Shown here: piece after piece, positions 28,676-34,490 of the stretch | Numbering within the stretch: the first letter of the stretch is position 1 | Layout: every line of letters begins with the position of its first letter | Virus record (IMG/VR): IMGVR_UViG_3300028024_000105 | Span: 32,811-96,810 of that record | Strand: one strand, 5' to 3' | From: a virus | Length of the DNA stretch: 64,000 bases | Notes under the pieces: generated by a model | What the model was told of the DNA's origin: nothing | Seen by the model: the letters and a program-made list of their open reading frames with translations, nothing else | Database searches by the model: none | Program-made: the position numbers and the translations under genes

Positions 28676-28866
28676 GCTCGCGCGGCACCCGTCCACTCGA
28701 AGCCCATCTTCTCCATCGTCATGCGGTCCGGCAGCGAGAGCCGGTCCGGCCGGATGTCCGTGCCGATGTAGACGCTGTCGTCGGCGACGAAGAGACCGAG
28801 ATCCTGGGAGACGGGGATGTACTTCTGCAGGAGCTGCAGGGCCTGGAGGAAATGGCGGCCTTTCAT
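28657..28866 (-). CDS. Hypothetical protein
   Basis: A 69-residue protein (MKGRHFLQALQLLQKY...). A helix at the N-terminus, then a beta region FVADDSVYIGTDI and a Trp-containing end. ATGA overlap with the upstream gene supports the start. Function unknown. Confidence 0.55.
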   Translation of the reverse strand: MKGRHFLQALQLLQKYIPVSQDLGLFVADDSVYIGTDIRPDRLSLPDRMTMEKMGFEWTGAARAWRYSC

Positions 28867-29027
28867 TCGTCGCTCGCTTTCTCTTTGCGCTTCTCGGTGT
28901 TGTGGGTCCGGTCGTCGCGACACCATCCGCAGGAGCCGCCGGTCCGACAGGCCCGGCAGAACCGCCCGGCCCGCCGGTACGGTTTCCGCTTGTCCTTCCG
29001 CTTGGGGTAATTCTTGTCGAAGCTCAC
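28863..29027 (-). CDS. Tiny basic zinc-binding protein
   Basis: A 54-residue protein with CRACRTGGSCGWC (about 24-36), a four-cysteine knuckle in a very basic, Lys/Arg-rich context. GTG start overlapping the previous stop. Likely nucleic-acid binding. Confidence 0.5.
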   Translation of the reverse strand: MSFDKNYPKRKDKRKPYRRAGRFCRACRTGGSCGWCRDDRTHNTEKRKEKASDE

Positions 29028-29431
29028 GTCGTCTTGGACTCGGTGTCGATGCGCCAGATGGTCTGGATGCCGCCCGAGCCCGGCTTGGTGATGTCCACCT
29101 GGCTGGACCGCACGTGCATGTGGGTCTGGACCGGGAAGTACATGCTCCCGATCTTGCCCTTGCGCGCGGCTGCGTAGAGCAGGCCCTGGGGGCTGTACTC
29201 CACGTGCAGCGCGACTTCCGGCGTGACGGCGGGCTCGGCTGCCCGCATGATGGTCTCGAGGCTGCTCGTCAGCTCGGCCGCGAAGGCGTCGAGCTGCCCC
29301 TCGGTCAGAAGCGGCTTGATCGCGCAGAACGATGCGCGGTAGTAGCTCCCCGCCGAATCCGAGATGTCCTGCTTCGCATTCTTGAGGACGTCTCGCCACC
29401 ACGCAACGGCCGCGCTGATCGCATCGTTCAT
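29024..29431 (-). CDS. Hypothetical protein
   Basis: A 135-residue protein. N-terminal half helical (AAVAWWRDVLKNAKQDI, LDAFAAELTSSLETIM), C-terminal half beta-rich (VALHVEYSPQGLL, QVDITKPGSGGIQTIWRI). ATGA overlap with the membrane peptide gene upstream. Function unknown. Confidence 0.6.
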   Translation of the reverse strand: MNDAISAAVAWWRDVLKNAKQDISDSAGSYYRASFCAIKPLLTEGQLDAFAAELTSSLETIMRAAEPAVTPEVALHVEYSPQGLLYAAARKGKIGSMYFPVQTHMHVRSSQVDITKPGSGGIQTIWRIDTESKTT

Positions 29432-29553
29432 CGCTCTTTCCTCTCCAAAAGATGAATGATCAGGGCAGCGAGAGCGATGCCCGTTGCGAGCACTAGCCAG
29501 AGTTCAAAGCCCAAACGGGCCAATAGCTCCGGCAGGGGAACTGCCCTGACCAT
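29428..29553 (-). CDS. Tiny membrane protein
   Basis: A 41-residue protein, first gene of the minus-strand operon. The ATG lies 5 nt behind a box A (MVRAVPLPELL...). One transmembrane helix (about 16-36) and a charged C-terminus (LERKER). Function unknown. Confidence 0.6.
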   Translation of the reverse strand: MVRAVPLPELLARLGFELWLVLATGIALAALIIHLLERKER

Positions 29554-29567
29554 GTTCCGTAGGACGT
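29554..29567 (-). promoter_or_regulatory. Box A promoter-like element
   Basis: On the minus strand, ACGTCCTACGGAAC then ATG (29553). Confidence 0.7.
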
Positions 29568-29684
29568 GTTCACGAATGATTTCTGAAACGATTGCCCATT
29601 ACCAACCGTCTATGCATTGGGAGCAGTGCGACCGGGAGAGCAGTTAGGAGTACCGAGCGGCTATCGAGCAAAGCCGTTATGAGG

Positions 29685-29712
29685 TTGCTTCCCGGGCGCG
29701 AGCTGCTATACT
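29685..29712 (+). promoter_or_regulatory. Sigma70-type promoter candidate
   Basis: TTGCTT (29685-29690), 16 bases, TATACT (29707-29712), then GGAGG and a further AGGAG before the ATG at 29740. It is one of few host-like promoters in the window. Confidence 0.6.
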
Positions 29713-29739
29713 CTCGGAGGGGTAATAGGAGACCGTACC

Positions 29740-30408
29740 ATGGAGCAACGCCTGAAGCAGTGCGTCAAGGTCGAGAAGCCGCTGGTCGGAGGCAAGCTCC
29801 GAGCCAAGAAGGGGTACATCTACTTCTGGACCGAAGACGGGATGCGCTGGTTCCGCCACAACGAGCGGGCCTACCGTAGCATGCGCCAGATCCGGTCTCT
29901 CGAGAACAAGCTGGCCAGACACTTCCCTGAAGTGAAGATCAAGAACCACGTCGACAAGCACGGGGAGCTGCCGGACGGTCTGGACAAGGGCGGCCTGCCG
30001 ATCAAGACCTTCCCCCTGGTGTTCGGTGACGGGCGGCGCCGAGATCACCCCCGCCTGGAGCACCTGCAGAAGAAGATCGGCCAGCTAGAGCGTGAGAAGA
30101 AGGAGCTGCAGGCCATCGTCGCGCTGACCGGCGATGCCGATTTCGTGCCCACCGATTTCGTCACCAATCTAGGCTCCAACCTGGTGCAGGAGTACACTCG
30201 GCCGGACGGGACCAAGACGCTCGGCATGCAGATAGCGGGCGAGCCCGAGATCCGCCTGACCCGAGCACAGTGGCAGAACATGGTCGAGTTTCAAGAGGTC
30301 ATCGTCGACGCGCTCCGGAAGTACGGAGAGCACGTCAAGCGCCGGACCTTGGGATACGACCGGAGCGCGCAGGACGCGCCGTCGGACGTCCACATGCCGA
30401 AGAACTGA
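29740..30408 (+). CDS. Hypothetical protein
   Basis: A 222-residue protein. Basic N-terminal region (LRAKKGYIYFWTEDGMRWFRHNERAY), a coiled-coil segment around 106-125 (HLQKKIGQLEREKKELQ), and a C-terminal LTRAQWQNMVEFQEVIVDALRKYG helix. Good AGGAG 8 bases before the ATG and a host-like promoter suggest expression in the lysogen or very early. No family recognised. Confidence 0.65.
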   Translation: MEQRLKQCVKVEKPLVGGKLRAKKGYIYFWTEDGMRWFRHNERAYRSMRQIRSLENKLARHFPEVKIKNHVDKHGELPDGLDKGGLPIKTFPLVFGDGRRRDHPRLEHLQKKIGQLEREKKELQAIVALTGDADFVPTDFVTNLGSNLVQEYTRPDGTKTLGMQIAGEPEIRLTRAQWQNMVEFQEVIVDALRKYGEHVKRRTLGYDRSAQDAPSDVHMPKN

Positions 30409-30439
30409 CCACTATCTGCAGGGCAGTTACAGATTGCCT

Positions 30440-30468
30440 GTCACACCGATAGGCCACTGCCGTCCTAT
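30440..30468 (+). promoter_or_regulatory. Box C promoter-like element (variant)
   Basis: GTCAC (30440-30444), 16 bases, CGTCCTAT (30461-30468). ACTATCTGCAGGGCAG lies just upstream (about 30411). It precedes integrase 2. Confidence 0.55.
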
Positions 30469-30493
30469 TCCCGTCACCGAAACGGAGGATGGG

Positions 30494-31165
30494 ATGAAGA
30501 CCTGGGCGCTGCACCGCGAAGACCTGATGACCCGCGAGGAGTGGCTGAAGCTCCGTTCCCACCTGCAGGCCAAGTACGACCTGGCCGTCGCCCGCGACAC
30601 CTGGACGGCGGTTCAGGATCTGGTCATCTGCTTCACCGCCATCTACACGGGCCTGCGCCGGATGGAGCTGGCCGGACTTCGGCTCGGTGACCTGCACCTG
30701 ACGAATGAGAATCCCTTCATCGTGGTCCGCCACGGTAAGGGTGACAAATTCCGCGAGGTCGTGATCTCCCCGAGCACGCGCGCGATGCTGAAGTCCTTCC
30801 TGCGCTCGCAGCACGTGACGCCCGAGGACGCGCCGGATCGCTTCCTGTTCGTCCCGCAGCGCGGCGAGCACTACACCCCGGACGGGATCTACCGGGTCTG
30901 GAAGACGGCCTGCCGCGAAGCGGGCATCCGCGAGGTCTCCATCCACAAGGCCCGGCACCTGTACTGCACCACCCTCTACGCGGTGAAGAAGGACGCCCGG
31001 TTCGTGCAGCGGCAGGCCGGACACACGCGCCTGACCACGACGCAGGTGTACATCGACATCACCGACGTGGACGCCAACGAGAATCTGGTCCTTCTCGATA
31101 AGGCTTTGACGCAGCGTCCTACGGTGCATGAATCTGTCGGAGGCGCTGGCTGCCGCACAGCGTAA
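30494..31165 (+). CDS. Tyrosine recombinase (integrase 2), compact
   Basis: A 223-residue Xer-like recombinase: TGLRRMEL with R55, HKARH with H151/R154, AGHT with H177 and nucleophile Y186 (TTTQVYID). It lacks the arm-binding and most of the core-binding domain of integrase 1, and its length fits a catalytic domain with a short N-terminal helix. It may resolve dimers, act on a second site or regulate inversion. GGAGG precedes the ATG. Its last 38 bases overlap the HNH gene. Confidence 0.88.
   Translation: MKTWALHREDLMTREEWLKLRSHLQAKYDLAVARDTWTAVQDLVICFTAIYTGLRRMELAGLRLGDLHLTNENPFIVVRHGKGDKFREVVISPSTRAMLKSFLRSQHVTPEDAPDRFLFVPQRGEHYTPDGIYRVWKTACREAGIREVSIHKARHLYCTTLYAVKKDARFVQRQAGHTRLTTTQVYIDITDVDANENLVLLDKALTQRPTVHESVGGAGCRTA
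31114..31124 (+). promoter_or_regulatory. Box A promoter-like element
   Basis: GCGTCCTACGG inside the end of integrase 2; ATG (31128) lies 5 nt behind TCCTAC. Confidence 0.65.
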
Positions 31166-31862
31166 GTGCTCCTGCGGCAACCGCGTCCACCGTTGTCAAA
31201 CCCGCTGTAGGGCCTGCGCCCAGACTCACGCCAGAAGGCAGGCCCGCCACACCGCGAATCTGATGGCTCGAGGTCTCTGCGGCCGGGGCTGCGGTCGTAC
31301 CTACTACCCTGGGAAGCCCTACTGCGCCGTGTGCATCGACGCCTACATCGCCCGGAACAAGCGCAACCGTCTCCTGGCGCGCGACGCGGGCGTCTGCCGC
31401 GACTGCAGGAAGCCCGCCGAGACCGGCCATCGCAGATGCTCAGTGTGCGCGGAGAAGCATCGGCAGTACAACCTGGATCGCTCCGAGCACCTGAAACTCA
31501 AGGGGCGATGCCGTAGTTGCGGCAAGCCGCGCCACCTGTATTCGAGCAATTTCTGCCTCTCCTGCCATCTTCGGAAGCTGTGCGGCGACCGCCTGGGCAA
31601 CCCGCAGTACGCGCGTCTCATGGCCGCCCGGATGGACGAGCAGAACGGCGTGTGCTACCTCTGCCGCATCACGCCCATCGCCATCGGGGTGAACGCCGAG
31701 CTGGAGCACATGTACCCGATCTCGCGGACCGAGTTCGGGGCCGACAGCCAGAATCCCGAATACTGGCGCTGGGCCTGCCAGCCCTGCAACAGCCGGAAGA
31801 GCGACCTGACGGCCTACGAATTCTGGGCGCTGTACCCGGCCCGCAATCCGGCCATCGCCTAA
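31128..31862 (+). CDS. HNH endonuclease with zinc knuckles
   Basis: A 244-residue protein. The first about 150 residues hold four or five CxxC knuckles (CSCG, CRAC, CGRGC, CAVC, CRDC, CSVC, CRSC, CLSC). The C-terminal HNH domain has CYLCR, LEHMYPIS (His of HNH), WACQPCNSRKSD. Zinc arrays plus HNH are typical of free-standing homing nucleases. Start fixed by its own box A. Related in layout to the gene at 55353. Confidence 0.85.
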   Translation: MNLSEALAAAQRKCSCGNRVHRCQTRCRACAQTHARRQARHTANLMARGLCGRGCGRTYYPGKPYCAVCIDAYIARNKRNRLLARDAGVCRDCRKPAETGHRRCSVCAEKHRQYNLDRSEHLKLKGRCRSCGKPRHLYSSNFCLSCHLRKLCGDRLGNPQYARLMAARMDEQNGVCYLCRITPIAIGVNAELEHMYPISRTEFGADSQNPEYWRWACQPCNSRKSDLTAYEFWALYPARNPAIA

Positions 31863-31875
31863 AGGTCGTGGCGCC

Positions 31876-31886
31876 GCGTCCTACAG
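31876..31886 (+). promoter_or_regulatory. Box A promoter-like element
   Basis: GCGTCCTACAG; the next ATG (31903) is further away and has its own CGGAGGA site. Confidence 0.55.
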
Positions 31887-31902
31887 AGCGTCGGAGGAAA
31901 TC

Positions 31903-32082
31903 ATGAGCAATCGGCATCCGAGGCGTCGCAACAAGATCAAGCCCTTCCCGATGACGTCGCGCGACGTGATCTGCGCACAGTGCGGTAAGGCCACCAATCG
32001 CAAGAAGACCAAGGCCATCGACCGGGGCGAGGGCAAGGCCACCCCGAGTCGCGTCTGCAGACCCGCCTGCGAGAAGTCATAG
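31903..32082 (+). CDS. Small basic Cys-containing protein
   Basis: A 59-residue protein with CAQC and a later CRPAC, enough for one zinc ribbon, in an Arg/Lys-rich context. Strong CGGAGGA ribosome site 7 bases before the ATG. Function unknown. Confidence 0.55.
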   Translation: MSNRHPRRRNKIKPFPMTSRDVICAQCGKATNRKKTKAIDRGEGKATPSRVCRPACEKS

Positions 32083-32085
32083 AAC

Positions 32086-32217
32086 ATGACATTCTTCCAA
32101 CGGGTCTGGTGCCGCCTGTTCGGCCATCGCCTGAACTACTTCGCGTGGCGGTTCCACAACGACACAGTCTGTTGGCGGTGCGGGGTCGATACTACCAGCG
32201 AAAAGGGCAAGACCTAG
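32086..32217 (+). CDS. Tiny hypothetical protein
   Basis: A 43-residue protein (MTFFQRVWCRLFGHRLNYFAW...) with CWRC and further Cys/His, hydrophobic-basic N-terminus. Three bases after the previous stop, and ends overlapping the convergent repressor gene. Confidence 0.45.
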   Translation: MTFFQRVWCRLFGHRLNYFAWRFHNDTVCWRCGVDTTSEKGKT

Positions 32218-32429
32218 AGCTTCGGCAGCACCGGCACACCCGACAGTGCCACCACCACCTTCCGGATCGTGTCCTGGGCCGGGACGAACATCTCGCGCTC
32301 CCAGTGCGAGATCGTAGACACCGACACATCGGCTTTCCTGGCGAGCCCGCGCATCGACAGCCCCCGGCGGGTCCTCTCTCGCCGCAGTCTCTTCCCCGTC
32401 ATTCCTTCTGAGTGTATCGGCACAGCCAT
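32214..32429 (-). CDS. XRE-family repressor-like protein
   Basis: A 71-residue Cro/C1-type helix-turn-helix protein: GKRLRRERTRRGLSMRGLARKADVSVSTISHWEREM, with the recognition helix around VSTISHWE. An internal ATG (residue 10, MTGKRLRRE) is an alternative start closer to usual length. It is divergent from the gene at 32697 with repeated GAACGAC elements between them, the layout of a lysogeny switch. It is a single small HTH domain, so dimerisation must be through that domain. Confidence 0.8.
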   Translation of the reverse strand: MAVPIHSEGMTGKRLRRERTRRGLSMRGLARKADVSVSTISHWEREMFVPAQDTIRKVVVALSGVPVLPKL

Positions 32430-32440
32430 GGTCGGCCATT

Positions 32441-32500
32441 ATTTATAACGAATCACTTTTGAACGACATTGAACACGTGCTATAATCCACCGAACGACCG
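32441..32500. promoter_or_regulatory. Divergent sigma70-like promoters with operator repeats
   Basis: Plus strand: TTGAAC (32459-32464), 16 bases, TATAAT (32481-32486). Minus strand: TTATAAAT (32448-32441) before the repressor. The sequence between repeats TTGAAC-GACA-TTGAAC (10-bp phasing), and CCGAACGACC follows at about 32491. GAACGAC copies overlapping both promoters are good operator candidates for the XRE protein. Confidence 0.65.
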
Positions 32501-32696
32501 GGGTGGGAGAAGGCGCTGGGGCAGTTTGGATACATACGACCTTGGATGTCACACGTCACCTGTACTATTTTCAGGCAGACAATAGTGAACGTCGGTCGTC
32601 ATATTTAATGTGGAATGGGTATGGGGCAAGAAACGAGCGTTCGGACCTGGAGGCATCCGGCGTCGTTGATCCGAGGGAGTAAGAGAAGGGTGAGCC
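32501..32696 (+). other. Long untranslated leader
   Basis: About 200 bases from the predicted start of transcription to the ATG at 32697. It contains a CTATT/AATAG hairpin (about 32571-32594), GAACGTCGGTCGTC (about 32587) resembling the operator sequence, and a 20-codon frame from 32544. AGAAGGG precedes the ATG. No larger gene is supported. Confidence 0.45.
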
Positions 32697-33074
32697 ATGA
32701 CGGAGAATAGGATTGAACGTCTGCAGAGCATACAACTTCTCCGTGGAGTTCCTGCGCCGGACACGCAGGCCGCGCTGTTCAACGAGATCCACTTCGGCCG
32801 GGGCATCCTGATGCGGACGGATTCCAAGAGGGTCTCGGTTTGGGCCGTAAGGTTCGCGGGAGTCCTGTTCAAGATCGTTGTCGACGCGCAGCGCCATGAG
32901 CTGGCGTCGGTGATCGAGATCGAGGACGAGGATTTGCGCGCGTGCGACTGCGGGCACAAGCATTGTCACAAGTCCTGCAAGGCCGTCACGGTCCTGGACG
33001 AGTCGGCAACGCCGTGCTGCTGTCAGAAGTGCGAGTGTCCGTTGTGCCAGAAGTACGATGCGGTGAAGCTGTAG
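32697..33074 (+). CDS. Hypothetical protein with Cys/His-rich tail
   Basis: A 125-residue protein under the sigma70-like promoter of the switch. The first 75 residues are mixed alpha/beta (GRGILMRTDSKRVSVWAVRF, FKIVVDAQRHELASVIEIEDE). The tail holds CDCGHKHCHKSC and CCCQKCECPLCQ, about 11 cysteines and 3 histidines, likely binding several metals. Its place opposite the repressor is that of an antirepressor or early regulator, but there is no motif to show this. Confidence 0.65.
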   Translation: MTENRIERLQSIQLLRGVPAPDTQAALFNEIHFGRGILMRTDSKRVSVWAVRFAGVLFKIVVDAQRHELASVIEIEDEDLRACDCGHKHCHKSCKAVTVLDESATPCCCQKCECPLCQKYDAVKL

Positions 33075-33122
33075 GGTTCGTGCGACCGGGGTTCTAATCT
33101 TTCGTTCTCTGAACTGCTCGAC

Positions 33123-33143
33123 GGGCGCGCTGTACACGCGCCC
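33123..33143. terminator. Hairpin between convergent genes
   Basis: GGGCGCG (33123-33129) pairs with CGCGCCC (33137-33143), loop CTGTACA. No long T-run, so termination is only likely from position between two convergent genes. Confidence 0.5.
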
Positions 33144-33148
33144 GCCTT

Positions 33149-33406
33149 CTATCCCTTCGGCGCCCTTGCGGCGCGGATCTTGGCAATCTCGAGAGACTCT
33201 CTCACGCACTCCGGCACCGGCCGCTCGGACTTGATGCGGTCGATGACCGCCTGAATCGGCGGCGCCTGGGCGCCCAGCACGATGGAGTTGGCCGCGTGCT
33301 CGAACGCCACCTGCAACATGCGCCCGCGCCCGAGGTCCGTGGCGAGGCACAGCTCGGTCAGCGTGTCGTCCGCTTCGTCCTGCACCTGGATGATGCGCTG
33401 TTCCAT
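33149..33406 (-). CDS. Hypothetical protein
   Basis: An 85-residue helical protein; start fixed 5 nt behind a minus-strand box A. Contains LTELCLATDLGRGRMLQVAFEHAANSIVLGAQAPPIQAVIDRIK. No family recognised. Confidence 0.65.
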   Translation of the reverse strand: MEQRIIQVQDEADDTLTELCLATDLGRGRMLQVAFEHAANSIVLGAQAPPIQAVIDRIKSERPVPECVRESLEIAKIRAARAPKG

Positions 33407-33421
33407 GCCTCGTAGGACGTG
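33407..33421 (-). promoter_or_regulatory. Box A promoter-like element
   Basis: On the minus strand, CACGTCCTACGAGGC then ATG (33406). Back-to-back with the plus-strand box A at 33444, with only 22 bases between them. Confidence 0.7.
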
Positions 33422-33443
33422 CACACAAAAAGGTTTTCCCCAC

Positions 33444-33454
33444 ACGTCTGACGG
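33444..33454 (+). promoter_or_regulatory. Box A promoter-like element
   Basis: ACGTCTGACGG; ATG (33458) 5 nt behind TCTGAC. Confidence 0.7.
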
Positions 33455-33457
33455 ATC

Positions 33458-33805
33458 ATGAGCGACGAATACTTCCGCGACTTCACCCGGAAGACGCTGG
33501 AGCGGATGCGCCCGGAGCAAGCACAGCGGGCGAAGAACAAGCCTCTGTGCCTCTGGGGCGGCTACGTCGAGCTGGACAAGTCGTGCTGCTGCCCCTTCGG
33601 CGAGGGGCTCGGGATCGACCCCACCAAGATCGTGGACGACGAGCGCGACCGCATCGACTTCGCCATGTACTCGGCCGCAACCGAGGCCGGATTCCTGGAC
33701 GTGACCGACGAGCAGAAGAACCCTATCTTCGTGAGCGGCCTGTCGCTTCTCAGCGAGCACGAGGTCCGGAAGGCGCTCGAGGTCGCCGCCGCAAGACAAG
33801 AGTGA
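33458..33805 (+). CDS. Hypothetical protein
   Basis: A 115-residue acidic protein with CLWGG and a KSCCCPFGEG cluster (about residues 41-50). No Shine-Dalgarno; start set by box A. It is the first gene of the operon with groES. Function unknown. Confidence 0.6.
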   Translation: MSDEYFRDFTRKTLERMRPEQAQRAKNKPLCLWGGYVELDKSCCCPFGEGLGIDPTKIVDDERDRIDFAMYSAATEAGFLDVTDEQKNPIFVSGLSLLSEHEVRKALEVAAARQE

Positions 33806-33809
33806 ATAT

Positions 33810-33856
33810 CCGGAGCCCCGGAACACAGCTTCGGCTGGCGCTTCCGGGTGCTCCGG
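33810..33856 (+). promoter_or_regulatory. Strong hairpin in the groES leader
   Basis: CCGGAGCCCCGGAA (33810-33823) pairs with TTCCGGGTGCTCCGG (33842-33856) apart from one bulge; the loop carries AGC-TTCG-GCT, a second stem with a stable TTCG loop. It lies between the stop of one gene and the groES ribosome site, so it could control mRNA processing or translation. Confidence 0.55.
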
Positions 33857-33882
33857 ACGCGCGATATGAAATGGAGAAGGCC

Positions 33883-34143
33883 ATGAAACTGCGACCCCTG
33901 AACAGCACCGTCATCGTCTGCCGCGAGAAGGAAGAGACCAAGTCGCCCGGCGGCATCCTGCTCCCCGAGCAGGCGCGCGAGGTCCCGAACCGGGGCCGGA
34001 TCGAGGCCGCGCCCAAGGACTGCGAAGTCAAGAAGGGCGACCGGGTCCTCTTCGGGAACTACACGGGCAGCGAGATCAAGGTCGACGGCAAGTCGTACCT
34101 TGTCCTGAACGTGAAGGACCTGCTGGCAGTGGTCGAGGAGTGA
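33883..34143 (+). CDS. GroES-like co-chaperonin
   Basis: An 86-residue Cpn10 protein: KLRPLNSTVIVCREKEETKSPGGILLPEQ, mobile loop around 19-35, EVPNRGRIEAAP, KKGDRVLFGNY and a C-terminal YLVLNVKDLLAVVEE. Slightly shorter than typical host GroES. Phage co-chaperonins (compare T4 gp31) replace GroES so that host GroEL can fold the capsid protein; here it sits just upstream of the virion module. GGAGA precedes the ATG; a longer frame reaches upstream but without GroES similarity. Confidence 0.9.
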   Translation: MKLRPLNSTVIVCREKEETKSPGGILLPEQAREVPNRGRIEAAPKDCEVKKGDRVLFGNYTGSEIKVDGKSYLVLNVKDLLAVVEE

Positions 34144-34325
34144 GACGCACCGTCTTCATCCAGCGCAGCATCGACGGCAAGATCCTCTACTTCCGGCCCG
34201 CTCCTGACAAGCGCTGGGACTTGATGGTCGACGAGCCCGGCGGCTCGCGGTACACGTTCCAAGAGCTGCAGCCTGGTGAGGGCCGCTTCTTCCACATCAC
34301 ACCGGCCCGCCCGCCGAAGCGCTGA
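34140..34325 (+). CDS. Hypothetical protein
   Basis: A 61-residue protein from a GTG overlapping the groES stop. Beta-rich (TVFIQRSIDGKILYF, RYTFQEL, RFFHITPA). Function unknown; translational coupling with groES is likely. Confidence 0.55.
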   Translation: MRRTVFIQRSIDGKILYFRPAPDKRWDLMVDEPGGSRYTFQELQPGEGRFFHITPARPPKR

Positions 34326-34333
34326 CGCGTCCC

Positions 34334-34349
34334 CTGTCCAAGGGGGTGC
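34334..34349 (+). promoter_or_regulatory. Box B promoter-like element
   Basis: CTGTCCAAGGGGGTGC then ATG (34350), spacing 7 nt. It is the first box B of the long virion operon. Confidence 0.7.
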
Positions 34350-34490
34350 ATGGATCATCGAATTCGGGCCGCTCTTCGGCTGATCGGCATCATCCTGGCC
34401 ACGTCTCTCCTAGCCGCCCTTGCAGCCACCGCTCTGATCGCATTCTTCTACGAGTGCGCACGCGCGAAGGGCGCTCTGCAGGTGCCCTGA
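34350..34490 (+). CDS. Small membrane protein
   Basis: A 46-residue protein with one long hydrophobic segment (about 11-36, LIGIILATSLLAALAATALIAFF) and a basic start. Its stop shares bases with the terminase start (TGATG). Could be a holin-like or virion membrane peptide; no function shown. Confidence 0.6.
   Translation: MDHRIRAALRLIGIILATSLLAALAATALIAFFYECARAKGALQVP

Noticed and set aside
32549-32959. A minus-strand 136-codon frame opposite the switch leader and the 32697 gene
   Set aside because: No ribosome site or box, and composition typical of a shadow; the plus-strand gene has a promoter, ribosome site and metal-binding pattern.
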